Shown here in pieces: positions 1-8,808 of a stretch of DNA of 64,000 nucleotides. Made by a program: the position numbers and the translations under genes. The stretch is taken from contig CALMAH010000013.1 of the NCBI GenBank assembly GCA_937859595.1, positions 124,001-188,000 on the forward strand, written 5' to 3'. The notes below the pieces were generated by a model that worked only from the letters and a program-made list of their open reading frames with translations, was not told the origin of the DNA and searched no databases. The first letter of the stretch is position 1. Each line of letters starts with the position of its first letter. This DNA comes from an uncultured Acidobacteriota bacterium. Its GTDB lineage: Bacteria > Acidobacteriota > Blastocatellia > Pyrinomonadales > Pyrinomonadaceae.

Positions 1-1098
1 GCACTTGCCGGTTTGCAGCCGGGCATCGACTCCAGTAATTTCATCGGTGGTGCAGGCCCAGAAGTCTCGGTCAGCGACGCTCTCAGATCCGAAGCCTCCG
101 GCATCATTACTGCGGCGAGCGGAAGCGATATTGGCGACCTCTTCGAATACAAGATCGAACAACCGGTTACTATCCTCCGCGACCGTTCAGCTCTGATCCC
201 AATTGTCCAAACGAAAATGGACGGCGAACGCGTTGCGATCTATAACCAGGCCGTAAGGGCAGACCGGCCGCTCAGTGGGGTGCTGCTGAAAAACCACACA
301 GATCTCACACTGGAGACGGGGAGCATCACAGTGCTGGACGGTAATGCGTATGCGGGCGAGGCTATGATGGAACGTCTGAAGCCACAGGAACAAAGGCTGA
401 TCTCGTTTGCTCTCGATCTCGGAACCCACGTCCGGGTAAGACAAGATCAGGGACGCGAACCCGCCCGTTTTGTCCGTGTTGTAAACGGGGTCTTCGAAGC
501 TCATTATTTCAGGACAGAAGAAAAGACTTACGAGATCTCAAATCAGAGTGACAAACGAAAGGTGATGTATCTGGAACATCCGATCCGCAGCGGATGGGAA
601 CTCTCTGACGGTTCGCCAAAGCCCGATATTACCACGCAACGATTTTATCGTTTTCGCGTAGAGCTTTCGCCCTTTCAGGAAACTCGGCTAAGGGTAGTTG
701 AAAGACAACCTCTGCGCGAGAGTTATCAATTGACCTCATTCACAGGAGATCAGCTTGCTATGTTTCTCTCGCGAAATAGTCTGGATAATGCAGTAAAAGA
801 ACGCCTTCAAAAGCTGATCACACTTCGGAACACTATCGGCCAGTTCAATACAAAACTCGCTGCGCTTGAACGCGAGAAGGAGAGTATATCAGACGATCAG
901 GAGAGATTACGCGACAATATCGAAGCACTCGCAAAAACCTCCGAGGCGAGGCAGTTGATCGTACGTTACATAGCAAAAGCCAATGAGCAGGAGACCCGTT
1001 TAGAGCAGATCGAAAACGAACGGCGGGCCGTCCAGTCGGAAAAAGAACGTCTCGAACGTGAGCTTTCGTTAGAGATCAAGAACTTTGAGGTGAGGTAA
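1..1098 (+). CDS. DUF4139 domain-containing protein, C-terminal part (5' end outside window)
   Basis: The reading frame is open from base 1 to the TAA at 1096-1098, so about 365 C-terminal residues are seen and the true start lies upstream. The first two thirds are beta-rich with phrases such as EHPIRSGWEL and TTQRFYRFRVEL, which resemble the DUF4139 (mucoidy-inhibitor-A-like) domain. The last ~105 residues are charged and heptad-like (ALEREKESISDDQERLRDN), predicting a coiled coil. DUF4139 proteins are usually envelope or secreted proteins of unknown biochemical role. It converges on the membrane gene at 1176. The family call rests on recalled sequence character, not on a search. Confidence 0.65.
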   Translation, partial: ALAGLQPGIDSSNFIGGAGPEVSVSDALRSEASGIITAASGSDIGDLFEYKIEQPVTILRDRSALIPIVQTKMDGERVAIYNQAVRADRPLSGVLLKNHTDLTLETGSITVLDGNAYAGEAMMERLKPQEQRLISFALDLGTHVRVRQDQGREPARFVRVVNGVFEAHYFRTEEKTYEISNQSDKRKVMYLEHPIRSGWELSDGSPKPDITTQRFYRFRVELSPFQETRLRVVERQPLRESYQLTSFTGDQLAMFLSRNSLDNAVKERLQKLITLRNTIGQFNTKLAALEREKESISDDQERLRDNIEALAKTSEARQLIVRYIAKANEQETRLEQIENERRAVQSEKERLERELSLEIKNFEVR

Positions 1099-1116
1099 CG
1101 TCTCTTGCCTGAGATC

Positions 1117-1142
1117 GGACCAGTTTCCCGAAAGACTGGTCC
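1117..1142. terminator. Stem-loop between convergent genes
   Basis: An 8-bp perfect stem (GGACCAGT / ACTGGTCC) encloses a 10-nt loop in the 77-bp gap between two convergent genes. There is no clear T-run, so intrinsic termination is only possible. Confidence 0.35.
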
Positions 1143-1175
1143 AAGGATCGAATGAATAGAGAGTTCCCGCACAGT

Positions 1176-2672
1176 TCATAACTTGATAAAGATACGGCGG
1201 CGATAAAGCAGCCACATCAGAAACAACCAGAAGAGTATGAACGCGATGGCATACGCAAGCGAAGCATTTATCGGCTCCGCCCAGGTGAGGAACAGATTCT
1301 GAAATATCCATTGTTGGAGAGATATCTCCTTACCCTCCGGCCCGCCCACCTTGATTATGCCGAGCAGGCGCGCCGTTATCCCTGAGAATACGAACAGAGC
1401 CAGGGCATTAACGCCAAAGATCACAAATGGCTTTGCCCAGCGTTTGTATCCCTTGATGTCGATAAGAAAATAGCAGACACCGAGAGTAAGCAACGCCAAA
1501 CCGGAAGTATAAACTGTATAGGAACTCGTCCAGAGCGATTTGTTAAGCGGAAACACCAGGCTCCAGGCCCAGCCGATCGCGAGCAGCAACGTGCCGAAAA
1601 AGAAAAGTCCCGTCGCCTTTTCGAGTGATGAGTGACGAGCGACGAGTGACGAGAGTTGTGTCCCGGACCCCTCACTCGGATCTGCACCGACCGGACTTTC
1701 GCTAATGACTTCGTCCCTTGTCCCGCCGTTATTATTTTCGGAAGAAATTCTCTCCTCGGCCTCAACACCTGCATTGCCGATCCTACGCGTCGCAACGCTT
1801 TTCTCATCACTCGTTACTCGCCCCTCGTCACTGCGTCTTAGCCACTTCCCTGTCAGCACGCCTGAGATCGTGGTCGCGATCGCCGGAAGTGTCGAGAGAA
1901 TTCCTTCAGGGTCGAAGACCTTCCCTGCTTTCCACATATGGTCGTATCCTAGGATGACGCGATCCAGAAAGGCCGCGAGATTGCACGCCCTATCGTCGAT
2001 GGTCGTTATCTCACAGCCCGGAACCGGCACTTTTGTCATCAGCAGCCAATAGATCAGCAGCAGCGCGATGCCGATCGCCGTCTGATGTTTCCAACCCGTG
2101 TGCAAATAGATCAGCGAAACTATCAGATAACAAACCGCTATCCGCTGCAGCACGCCCGGTATTCGCATCGTCCCGACGTTATATGCCGTAACTTCCCAGC
2201 CCGCAAAATAATAACCAAACACTATCAGCGTCCACGCCGCGACAAGAGCAAAAGCGATCCTGAACTTCCGCAGATATAGAAAATACAGCGCGGCGATGAT
2301 CGAAAGTGCGGCCAGCCACTTCAGCGGCCACGGTATCGCCGTCTCGTTTATAACAAAAAGCGGTAATGCGGAGATCGCTAGCCCGCTGGCAAAGATAGCC
2401 GCCGAACGCGTCAAGATCTTTTTGTAAACGTCCCGGGTTATGCCTTCTTCGATACGTTTGTCCAAGGCGATCGGTATGGCGACACCAACGATGAAAAGAA
2501 AGAAAGGAAAGATATAGTCGGTGGGCGTGATGCCGTGCCATTCGGCATGTTTCAACGGGCCGTATATCGCAGACCACGTGCCGGGATTATTAACCAACAC
2601 CATTGCGGCAATGGTTATCCCTCGAAAGACATCCAGCGAGATCAGACGCCCTTGATTTGAGTTCATTTCCAC
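1176..2672 (-). CDS. DUF5009 / heparan-alpha-glucosaminide N-acetyltransferase-like membrane protein
   Basis: The 498-residue protein begins with RLISLDVFRGITIAAMVLVN and continues with ITPTDYIFPFFLFIVGVAIP. These are hallmarks of the DUF5009/HGSNAT-like family, multi-spanning inner-membrane proteins thought to transfer acetyl groups to envelope sugars. About ten hydrophobic segments are visible. Residues ~281-350 form a hydrophilic stretch between two membrane segments that is unlike the family and makes the protein long. At DNA level this stretch is bounded by two inverted 7-bp-unit arrays, so it looks like an in-frame insertion. The substrate is unknown. Confidence 0.8.
   Translation of the reverse strand: MEMNSNQGRLISLDVFRGITIAAMVLVNNPGTWSAIYGPLKHAEWHGITPTDYIFPFFLFIVGVAIPIALDKRIEEGITRDVYKKILTRSAAIFASGLAISALPLFVINETAIPWPLKWLAALSIIAALYFLYLRKFRIAFALVAAWTLIVFGYYFAGWEVTAYNVGTMRIPGVLQRIAVCYLIVSLIYLHTGWKHQTAIGIALLLIYWLLMTKVPVPGCEITTIDDRACNLAAFLDRVILGYDHMWKAGKVFDPEGILSTLPAIATTISGVLTGKWLRRSDEGRVTSDEKSVATRRIGNAGVEAEERISSENNNGGTRDEVISESPVGADPSEGSGTQLSSLVARHSSLEKATGLFFFGTLLLAIGWAWSLVFPLNKSLWTSSYTVYTSGLALLTLGVCYFLIDIKGYKRWAKPFVIFGVNALALFVFSGITARLLGIIKVGGPEGKEISLQQWIFQNLFLTWAEPINASLAYAIAFILFWLFLMWLLYRRRIFIKL
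1623..1654. repeat. 7-bp tandem array (GAGTGAC), left arm of inverted pair
   Basis: Four and a half units read GAGTGAT, GAGTGAC, GAGCGAC, GAGTGAC, GAGAG. The array is inside the coding region of the acyltransferase-like gene and is translated in frame (coding residues ~340-350). It is inverted relative to the array at 1803-1832. Confidence 0.9.
1803..1832. repeat. 7-bp tandem array (CTCGTCA), right arm of inverted pair
   Basis: Units read CTCATCA, CTCGTTA, CTCGCCC, CTCGTCA, CT. CTCGTCA is the reverse complement of a rotation of GAGTGAC, so this array and 1623-1654 form a degenerate terminal inverted repeat around ~148 bp. It encodes residues ~281-290 of the membrane protein. Confidence 0.85.
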
Positions 2673-2756
2673 GATTCCGCGTTCGTACTAGGCCGCTATC
2701 TGTCGCTCTCGGTGAGCCTTGATCTTTTTGTCCGGACATTTGCCGGTATCAGTTCG

Positions 2757-3269
2757 CTACCATCCGTACCTCTTGCGGGTTGAGGTGATATGTGCCGTGT
2801 GATGACGCGAGTGCCAGGCATAGAGCGCCAAGGCATTCTCGAGTTTCCACGTCCCCGATTCGGGATGTTCGAACACTCGTTGATAATCCTCGCCCGTCAT
2901 CGCCTCCAACATCGCGACCCACCGGCGGTGCAGCCCTTCGATGATCGACAACGACACATCGATCGGTAAATGGCTGTCAGCGAGGTCGGCCCAGCGTTCT
3001 TCGTAATACGGACGGATCACCGGCCTGTCCTCGGTCAGCGCCAGCTTGAATCTGCAATAGGAGTTCATATGGCTGTCAGCCAGATGGTGTACGGTTTGGC
3101 GGAGCGTCCAGCCCCCGGGGCGGTATCGCGTGTCGAGCTGTTCGTCGGTAAGCCCTTCAACCGCCGCGCGTAGCAATGCCGGCAACTCTGCTATCGCCTG
3201 TATCCGTTCTTCGCGTGATTCGTTCTCGTCCGGTTCATACGGGCCGATCGGAAATCTCAGGTCTTCCAT
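2757..3269 (-). CDS. DinB/YfiT-family putative metal-dependent protein
   Basis: The 170-residue protein matches the DinB/YfiT four-helix fold in length and metal-ligand pattern: HHLADSH at residues 61-67 and RHHTAHI near 155-161, with His at the three expected ligand positions. YfiT-like members are thiol transferases or hydrolases using a divalent metal, for example bacillithiol S-transferases; the thiol cofactor here is unknown. The protein starts like YfiT (LRFPIGPYEP). Only 3 nt separate its start from the end of dnaB, so it is probably co-transcribed behind the helicase. Confidence 0.8.
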   Translation of the reverse strand: MEDLRFPIGPYEPDENESREERIQAIAELPALLRAAVEGLTDEQLDTRYRPGGWTLRQTVHHLADSHMNSYCRFKLALTEDRPVIRPYYEERWADLADSHLPIDVSLSIIEGLHRRWVAMLEAMTGEDYQRVFEHPESGTWKLENALALYAWHSRHHTAHITSTRKRYGW

Positions 3270-3272
3270 ATT

Positions 3273-4649
3273 CTAAGGCAGATAAGCGTCCTCGAATCGC
3301 GTGAATGGCTTCAAGAATGCCATCCGGATCGTGTCGGTCGGGCCGTTACGCTGTTTTGCAATTATGATCTCCGCAATATTCTGCCGTTCCTCCGGTATAT
3401 CGTCGGGATTCTTTGCATAGTAATCCTCGCGATAGATGAATGCAACAACGTCGGCGTCTTGTTCGATGCTTCCTGATTCACGGAGGTCGGACATCATTGG
3501 CTTTGGCGGGTTCCTCGCCTCTGGTGCCCGCGATAGTTGTGAGAGAGCCAGTACCGGACAATTGAATTCCTTCGCCAGTGCCTTTAGGTCACGGGATATC
3601 TGTGAGACCTCCTGTTGGCGGTTCTCGTTTCGGCGGGTGCCGCCGCCCATTAGCTGCAGATAGTCCACGACCACCAGGTCGAGCCGCTTCTGCTCCACCG
3701 CAAGCCGGCGAAGCTTTGCCCGCATCTCGATAACGGAGATCCCGGGCGTATCGTCAATATAAAGTTGGGTCTCCGACAAGTCAGCGATCGCCTCTGCCAG
3801 CCGCACCCAATCCTGCTGTGAAAGCATTCCGAGCCTCAACTTTCGCGCATCTACCGACGCCTGCGAGCTCAGCATACGCATCACAAGCTGCTCTTTCGAC
3901 ATCTCAAGAGAGAAGACCGCGACCACCGCCTTTTCCCGAACGGCAGCGCGTTGGGCGATGTTCAAGCAAAGCGCGGTCTTGCCCATAGAGGGCCGCGCGG
4001 CCACGATTATCAGATCGCCGGCCTGAAACCCGGATGTCACATTGTCAAGGTCACGAAACCCGGTAGCGAGGCCGGTCAGAGCGTGCGACTCGCGGCGGGC
4101 AAAATCCTGGATCTTGTGAAAAACGTTCTCTGCGATCGGCCTAACCGATTCAAACCCGTCCCTCGCTTTCTGCTCCGCAAGCGAAAAGATCATCTGCTCG
4201 GCACGATCGATCACGACCTCCGGGTCGTCCTGCTCTTCCAGGGCCTCACTTGTTATCTCGTTGCACGTGCGAACGAGCGTACGCATCATCGATTTTCCGC
4301 GGACCACATTTATGTAGTCTTGCAGATCTGAAAAGTGAGGCAGCCCGTAGGTCAGATTCGCGATCGCCGCAACCCCACCAATGGCGTCAACTGAACCTTC
4401 CCTTTTCAGTTCCTCAGCTATCAGAATGGGGTCGATCCGCTTTGAAACATCAAACAATGAGACCATCGCGGCGTAGATCTTGCGGTGAAATGGCGAGTAA
4501 AAATCCTCGGGCCTTAGGTGCTCTATTGTTTGGGTTATCAGCGAGTTGTCGAGCAGGATCGCTCCGAGTATCGCCCTCTCGCTGTCTTCGCTTGACGGCA
4601 GCGCCCTCTCGAGGAATTGATCTCGTCGTGCTTCTGGGTATGCAGCCAT
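3273..4649 (-). CDS. dnaB: Replicative DNA helicase DnaB
   Basis: The 458-residue hexameric replicative helicase unwinds DNA at the fork and recruits primase. The N-terminal domain starts at SEDSERAILGAILLDN. The RecA-like domain has Walker A ARPSMGKTA at residues 218-226, then VFSLEMSKEQL, the VVVDYLQLM Walker B region and a LSQLSRAPEAR loop. Length is typical and no intein is present. It lies downstream of the rpsF-rpsR-rplI operon, as in many bacteria, but a terminator separates it from rplI, so it probably has its own promoter in 4650-4830. The ATG at 4647-4649 fits the conserved N-terminus. Confidence 0.97.
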   Translation of the reverse strand: MAAYPEARRDQFLERALPSSEDSERAILGAILLDNSLITQTIEHLRPEDFYSPFHRKIYAAMVSLFDVSKRIDPILIAEELKREGSVDAIGGVAAIANLTYGLPHFSDLQDYINVVRGKSMMRTLVRTCNEITSEALEEQDDPEVVIDRAEQMIFSLAEQKARDGFESVRPIAENVFHKIQDFARRESHALTGLATGFRDLDNVTSGFQAGDLIIVAARPSMGKTALCLNIAQRAAVREKAVVAVFSLEMSKEQLVMRMLSSQASVDARKLRLGMLSQQDWVRLAEAIADLSETQLYIDDTPGISVIEMRAKLRRLAVEQKRLDLVVVDYLQLMGGGTRRNENRQQEVSQISRDLKALAKEFNCPVLALSQLSRAPEARNPPKPMMSDLRESGSIEQDADVVAFIYREDYYAKNPDDIPEERQNIAEIIIAKQRNGPTDTIRMAFLKPFTRFEDAYLP

Positions 4650-4830
4650 AACTTCTTTGACCTCTTAATTTAGGGAATACTTCGACCAGACCGGCAGGGC
4701 CGGTATATCCATTGGATCGACTCGAAAACTGATGTGTGGGAATGACTTTGTAGAGACAGATATTACACCCACAGTGTTCGTTTTCAAAACCCGAAACCAA
4801 GATTTTTTTTCGGTCATGATCCGTTATCAA

Positions 4831-4871
4831 AAACGAAAAATTGACCGCCGCCGGAACCCGGTTGCGGTCAA
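4831..4871 (-). terminator. Rho-independent terminator after rplI
   Basis: On the minus strand an 8-bp stem TTGACCGC / GCGGTCAA (4864-4871 with 4841-4848) encloses a smaller CCGG-rich hairpin. It is followed directly by TTTTTCGTTT (complement of 4831-4840). It sits 23 bp after the rplI stop and closes the ribosomal operon before dnaB. Confidence 0.85.
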
Positions 4872-4893
4872 TAATTTATACGAATAGTGATGC

Positions 4894-5481
4894 CTATTCG
4901 GACGCTTCGGTGTTCGCCTCGGCAGGTACTTCAGTGGCCGTCTCGCCCGCTTCTTCTTCTGCCACTGCCCTGTCTGTTCTTTCAGCCCGGGCCTTCCGCT
5001 CTGCTTTCGGTTCCTCTGCGGACTCACCGCCTTCGGCCGTCACCGTGACCGGCACGTCAAGCGCGACCTCGCGATGAAGTTTCACCTTCACCGTATAATC
5101 ACCGGTTTCCTTTATCGGTTCCCGAAGGCTTATCTTCCTTCGGTCGATCTCATATCCCATCGCGTTGAGAGCCTCGGCGATATCCATTGACGTCACCGAT
5201 CCGAACAGCGTTCCGCCCTCGCCGGCCTTTCGTTCGAATGAAAGAGCTATCGTGTCCATCTGCTCTCTCTGCGCTTCGGCGGTGGCCCGCTCGGCCGCAG
5301 CCTTTTTGAGCAGCGCGGCCCGCTCCTGTTCGATCTGCTTTACGTTGCCCTTGGTCGCAAGTGTGGCAAGCCCCTGCGGCAGCAGGTAGTTACGGGCGTA
5401 GCCGGCCCGTACCTTGACTATTTCTCCCCGGCCGCCAAGAGCCTCGATATCCTCACGCAGCAAAATTGTTGTAGTTGCCAT
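4894..5481 (-). CDS. rplI: 50S ribosomal protein bL9
   Basis: This is the large-subunit protein that binds 23S rRNA domain V near the L1 stalk. The N-terminal domain is typical: ILLREDIEALGGRGEIVKV, then AGYARNYLLPQGLA, followed by the long connecting helix. At 195 residues it is longer than the usual ~150 because of a C-terminal Glu/Ala-rich tail of ~40 residues. It is the last gene of the rpsF-rpsR-rplI operon, 18 bp after rpsR, with the terminator just downstream. Confidence 0.97.
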   Translation of the reverse strand: MATTTILLREDIEALGGRGEIVKVRAGYARNYLLPQGLATLATKGNVKQIEQERAALLKKAAAERATAEAQREQMDTIALSFERKAGEGGTLFGSVTSMDIAEALNAMGYEIDRRKISLREPIKETGDYTVKVKLHREVALDVPVTVTAEGGESAEEPKAERKARAERTDRAVAEEEAGETATEVPAEANTEASE

Positions 5482-5499
5482 AGTAATACCCTCCCGGCC

Positions 5500-5781
5500 C
5501 TATTCGGCCACGAACGGCAGCATCGCCATCGTTCGCGCACGCTTAATGGCTCGTGCTATCCGCCTCTGGTCCTTGGCCGTTACGCCCGAGATACGCCTCG
5601 GCATTATCTTGCCACGTTCCGGTATGAACTGCCGTAGATATTCGACGTCCTTCCAGTCAACATAATCCGGCACCATATGGCGCGGACGTCGACGCTGATA
5701 TCTGCGGGGCATCTTGTCGCCGAACGAATCATCGTCAATTATCGCGCTGTCAACCGTGGTTTCCGTTTCTCTTTCTGCCAT
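5500..5781 (-). CDS. rpsR: 30S ribosomal protein bS18
   Basis: The 93-residue small-subunit protein binds the platform together with bS6. The conserved core is [19 protein letters not shown] followed by [19 protein letters not shown], with the basic C-terminal helix. An acidic N-terminal extension of ~25 residues precedes the core. A good ribosome binding site (GGAGG) lies 6 nt before the ATG. It sits between rpsF (12-bp gap) and rplI (18-bp gap). Confidence 0.97.
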   Translation of the reverse strand: MAERETETTVDSAIIDDDSFGDKMPRRYQRRRPRHMVPDYVDWKDVEYLRQFIPERGKIMPRRISGVTAKDQRRIARAIKRARTMAMLPFVAE

Positions 5782-5793
5782 AATTTCCTCCGA

Positions 5794-6201
5794 TCAGGCC
5801 TGTACCTCCGGCGCGGTCTCGGCCGCTTCCTCCGGTGTGTTCCTAAAGCTAGCACGCTTTGCCAAGCGGCTTTCGCGCTTTGCCCTCATCTTTTCCGCCT
5901 TCTTCCGGTCCTCATCAACCCTAACGGTAATGTACCGAATGATAAGGTCGTTCACCCTCATTCGGCGTTCGAGCTCGGCGATCTCCTGTCCGCTTCCCTC
6001 GATCTCAAAGAGCACATAGTGGCCTTCGGTCTTCTTGTTTATTGGGTAGGCAAGCTCGCGGCGTCCGATATCTTCCATGTGGATCACGGAACCTCCTTCT
6101 TTTTCGATCAGTTTGCCAACCGCTTCGTTTAATTTTGTGACCTTATCGGAAGGCGTGTCCGCATCCACGATATACATCACTTCATACGTTCTGTTTGCCA
6201 A
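5794..6201 (-). CDS. rpsF: 30S ribosomal protein bS6 (TTG start)
   Basis: bS6 pairs with bS18 on the 30S platform. The conserved start TYEVMYIVDAD follows directly after a TTG at 6199-6201. A strong AGGAGG lies 8 nt upstream of this TTG, which decides the start. A longer ATG frame reaching 6282 would add 27 residues that do not resemble bS6 and would bury the ribosome binding site in coding sequence. The protein is 135 residues, with a charged C-terminal tail after the ferredoxin-like fold. It is the first gene of the rpsF-rpsR-rplI operon. Confidence 0.95.
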   Translation of the reverse strand: MANRTYEVMYIVDADTPSDKVTKLNEAVGKLIEKEGGSVIHMEDIGRRELAYPINKKTEGHYVLFEIEGSGQEIAELERRMRVNDLIIRYITVRVDEDRKKAEKMRAKRESRLAKRASFRNTPEEAAETAPEVQA

Positions 6202-6285
6202 TTTACATTCCTCCTTTTGGCTCTTCGGCCCAGATCTTAACGATCGGGGCAAGAAGGTCAAATCTTTCGATCTGTCCGGCATTGT

Positions 6286-6861
6286 TCAGTTGAACTCCGC
6301 CATCGTACTTTCCGTGCCGTCCGAAATTATCATCCTTACGGCCCGGGCACTTCTTTCTATCGCTTCATTTACCGCTTCGACCTCCGCTTTCGCAAAGTTC
6401 TGCAGAACAAAGTCGCTCGTGTTCGAGACCGGATGTTCAGGCATGATCCCGATCCTCACCCGGATAATATCGCCCGATCCCAAGTGGCTGAACACGGACC
6501 TCAACCCGTTATGTCCGCCGTGAGAACCCTTTGGCCGGATCCTTATCTTACCCAGAGGAAGAGCCAGGTCGTCAGAGATCAGGATCAGCCTTTCCACCGA
6601 ACGTCCCGGCTTTCTGAGCAGACAACTGACGGCCTCTCCGCTCAGATTCATAAAGGTCAGCGGCTTCACAAGTTCCGCCGTTTGCCCCTCGATCACCGCT
6701 CGGCCTATCAACGATCGGCACTCTTCCCGTTTTACCGCCGTCTGCGCCTCTTGTGCGAGACGATCGACGACCATGAAACCGAGATTGTGGCGGGTACGCT
6801 CGTACCGCTCACCCGGATTACCCAGACCTACGATCAGCCAATTATCAAAAAGCGTTTCCAT
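6286..6861 (-). CDS. pth: Peptidyl-tRNA hydrolase
   Basis: Pth releases tRNA from peptidyl-tRNAs that drop off the ribosome. The 191-residue protein carries LIVGLGNPGERYERTRHNLG with Asn15 and catalytic His25 in family positions, then PLTFMNLSG, the ISDDLALPLGKIRI segment with the catalytic Asp, and GSHGGHNGLRS. It lies between rplY and rpsF, a common bacterial order (rplY-pth). No strong Shine-Dalgarno is visible before the ATG. Confidence 0.97.
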   Translation of the reverse strand: METLFDNWLIVGLGNPGERYERTRHNLGFMVVDRLAQEAQTAVKREECRSLIGRAVIEGQTAELVKPLTFMNLSGEAVSCLLRKPGRSVERLILISDDLALPLGKIRIRPKGSHGGHNGLRSVFSHLGSGDIIRVRIGIMPEHPVSNTSDFVLQNFAKAEVEAVNEAIERSARAVRMIISDGTESTMAEFN

Positions 6862-6926
6862 CTACGCCCAGAGTGCAGGCCCCACGCTCGCCGAGCGGCG
6901 GCCGCAACGCCCCGCACCCTGTAGTC

Positions 6927-7595
6927 CTATTCGCCGGCTTCAGGTTCGGCCGGGGTGTCTTCAGCCGTAGCTTCGGCCTCTTCACCGACCACTTCAGGCT
7001 CGGCTCCTTCCTCGATCTGCGGCTCAAGCTCAACCTCTTTAACCACGGCAATCGAAGCCACGACCGTCTCCGGTGATTCATTGATGTCGATCCCGTCGTC
7101 GACCTTGATATCGGATACATGGATCGAATGTTCCATCGTCAGGCCGCTGATGTCGATGTCGATCGATTCGGGCGTCTTCGCGGGTTCACAAAGGACCTTT
7201 ATCTCACGAAGGTTCTGGGACACAACGGCGCCCTCTTCCAATGTTATCTCTGGCTGGCCGATAAGATGGATCGGGACCGTCATTTCTATCTTCTCACCCT
7301 TTGCAAATCGTCTTAGGTCAGCGTGTATCAATCGGCCCTTAAGCGAGTCGATCTGGCGATCCTGAAAGATGACGTCGTTGACGTCACCCGCGATATCGAG
7401 CGAAAAGACTGTGTTCACACCAGCTTCGGTCCTGAGTATCGCAGCCAGGTCCTTTAGCTCAGCCGCCGCCGAAACGCTGTCGGTTCCGCCGCCGTAAACC
7501 ACGACGGGTATCTTTCCCGAGGCTCGCAAACGACGATTGGCGTTCTTGCCAAGCTCTTCGCGTTTCTCTGCTTTAACAATAATTTTCTCAGCCAT
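6927..7595 (-). CDS. rplY: 50S ribosomal protein bL25 (CTC/TL5 type)
   Basis: bL25 binds 5S rRNA. At 222 residues it is the long CTC-type form: the N-terminal 5S-binding beta barrel (EKREELGKNANRRLRASGKI, then VVYGG) followed by the C-terminal TL5 domain and an acidic tail. The start is preceded by GGAG. It lies upstream of pth and downstream of prs, the usual prs-rplY-pth arrangement, all on the minus strand with short gaps (43 bp to prs). Confidence 0.96.
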   Translation of the reverse strand: MAEKIIVKAEKREELGKNANRRLRASGKIPVVVYGGGTDSVSAAAELKDLAAILRTEAGVNTVFSLDIAGDVNDVIFQDRQIDSLKGRLIHADLRRFAKGEKIEMTVPIHLIGQPEITLEEGAVVSQNLREIKVLCEPAKTPESIDIDISGLTMEHSIHVSDIKVDDGIDINESPETVVASIAVVKEVELEPQIEEGAEPEVVGEEAEATAEDTPAEPEAGE

Positions 7596-7638
7596 AAATT
7601 TAACTCCGGGCCCCGCAGGGCCGCCCAGATACCAGATA

Positions 7639-8595
7639 TCAGATAAACAGTGACGAAACGCTAGTCTCGTCGTGTATCGAATTGATCGCCGAAGCGAGCA
7701 GTCTCGCCACGCTTAACACCTCGATCCTGCCGTTATCAAGAAGCGGCTTGGCGAAGTCGCCAACCGGGATCGTGTTCGTAACAATGATCTTTTTCAGGTA
7801 GGACGTGCTGATGTTCTCCACGGCCTTTCCTGAAAGCACAGCATGCGTAAAGCAAGCATATACCTCTTTCGCACCATTTTCGTGCAGCGCTCTGGCGACC
7901 TTGCAGATCGTGCCGCCGGTGTCACACATATCGTCAACGATAAGACAGTTCTTTCCGTCAACATCGCCGACAACGTTCATTACGTCCGCTTCGTTCGCAC
8001 GTTCACGACGCTTGTCGCAAAGAGCAAGGCCAGCGTCCAAACGCTTTGCATATGCCCTTGCACGTTCGGCTCCTCCCGTGTCGGGTGCAACCACCACCAA
8101 GTCCTCGATCGGATTCGTCCTGAAGTAATCCACCACTATCGGCGCCGCATATAGATGATCGACCGGAATATCAAAGAAACCCTGTATCTGCGAAGCATGC
8201 AGATCTACCGTCAATACCCGGTCGGCCCCCGCCTTCGTGATCAGATTCGCGACCAGCTTGGCAGCGATCGGGACGCGAGGCCGGTCTTTCTTGTCCGACC
8301 GTGCGTAGCCGAAATACGGAAGCACCGCTGTCACCCTTTCCGCCGAGGCCCTCATAAAGGTGTCCTGCATTATTAGCAGTTCCATCAGGTGCCGGTCGGT
8401 TGGCGGACACGTCGGCTGGACGATAAAAACGTCGCTCCCGCGGACGTTCTCCTCGATCTGAAAATTGAACTCACCGTCGGAAAAGCGTCCCGTGGTCGCC
8501 CTGCCCAGGTCAAGGTTCAAATGCCCGCAGATCTCCTCGGCAAGCGGCCGGTTGGCATTGCCCGAAAATATCTTGATATTGCCCGTTACGCTCAT
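7639..8595 (-). CDS. prs: Ribose-phosphate pyrophosphokinase (PRPP synthetase)
   Basis: The enzyme makes PRPP from ribose-5-phosphate and ATP for nucleotide, His and Trp synthesis. The 318-residue length is standard. Motifs are GNANRPLAEEI, FSDGEFNFQIEENVRGSDVF, YFGYARSDKKDRPR (the flexible ATP-binding loop region) and the PRPP-binding CLIVDDMCDTGGTI. It lies just downstream of the tRNA-Gln gene and heads the prs-rplY-pth run. Confidence 0.97.
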   Translation of the reverse strand: MSVTGNIKIFSGNANRPLAEEICGHLNLDLGRATTGRFSDGEFNFQIEENVRGSDVFIVQPTCPPTDRHLMELLIMQDTFMRASAERVTAVLPYFGYARSDKKDRPRVPIAAKLVANLITKAGADRVLTVDLHASQIQGFFDIPVDHLYAAPIVVDYFRTNPIEDLVVVAPDTGGAERARAYAKRLDAGLALCDKRRERANEADVMNVVGDVDGKNCLIVDDMCDTGGTICKVARALHENGAKEVYACFTHAVLSGKAVENISTSYLKKIIVTNTIPVGDFAKPLLDNGRIEVLSVARLLASAINSIHDETSVSSLFI

Positions 8596-8701
8596 CGGTC
8601 TCTTTCAAGAGTGGGTTCGGTCTCTGCCGTCCCAGTGGTTCGCGCAAAAAAAGTAAAAGCGGGCGACCAGCACACTGATCACCCGCTCCGATATCGAACA
8701 T

Positions 8702-8776
8702 TGGCTGGGGCGGAAGGATTCGAACCTACGAATGCCGGATCCAAAGACCGGTGCCTTACCACTTGGCGACGCCCCA
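8702..8776 (-). tRNA. tRNA-Gln (anticodon TTG)
   Basis: The minus strand reads a complete cloverleaf. The acceptor stem is TGGGGCG / CGCCCCA, there is a D-loop with AAGTGGTAAGGC, the anticodon loop CTTTGGA gives anticodon TTG (Gln), and the T-loop contains GTTCGAATCC. The 3' GCCA (discriminator plus CCA) is encoded at 8702-8705. It sits between ispE and prs. Confidence 0.95.
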
Positions 8777-8808
8777 ATGCAAAACTCGTAAAAAAACTCG
8801 GAAGCGGA

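Noticed and set aside
6202..6282. Upstream ATG extension of rpsF
   Set aside because: The extension lacks bS6 similarity and would overlap the strong AGGAGG that serves the TTG start.
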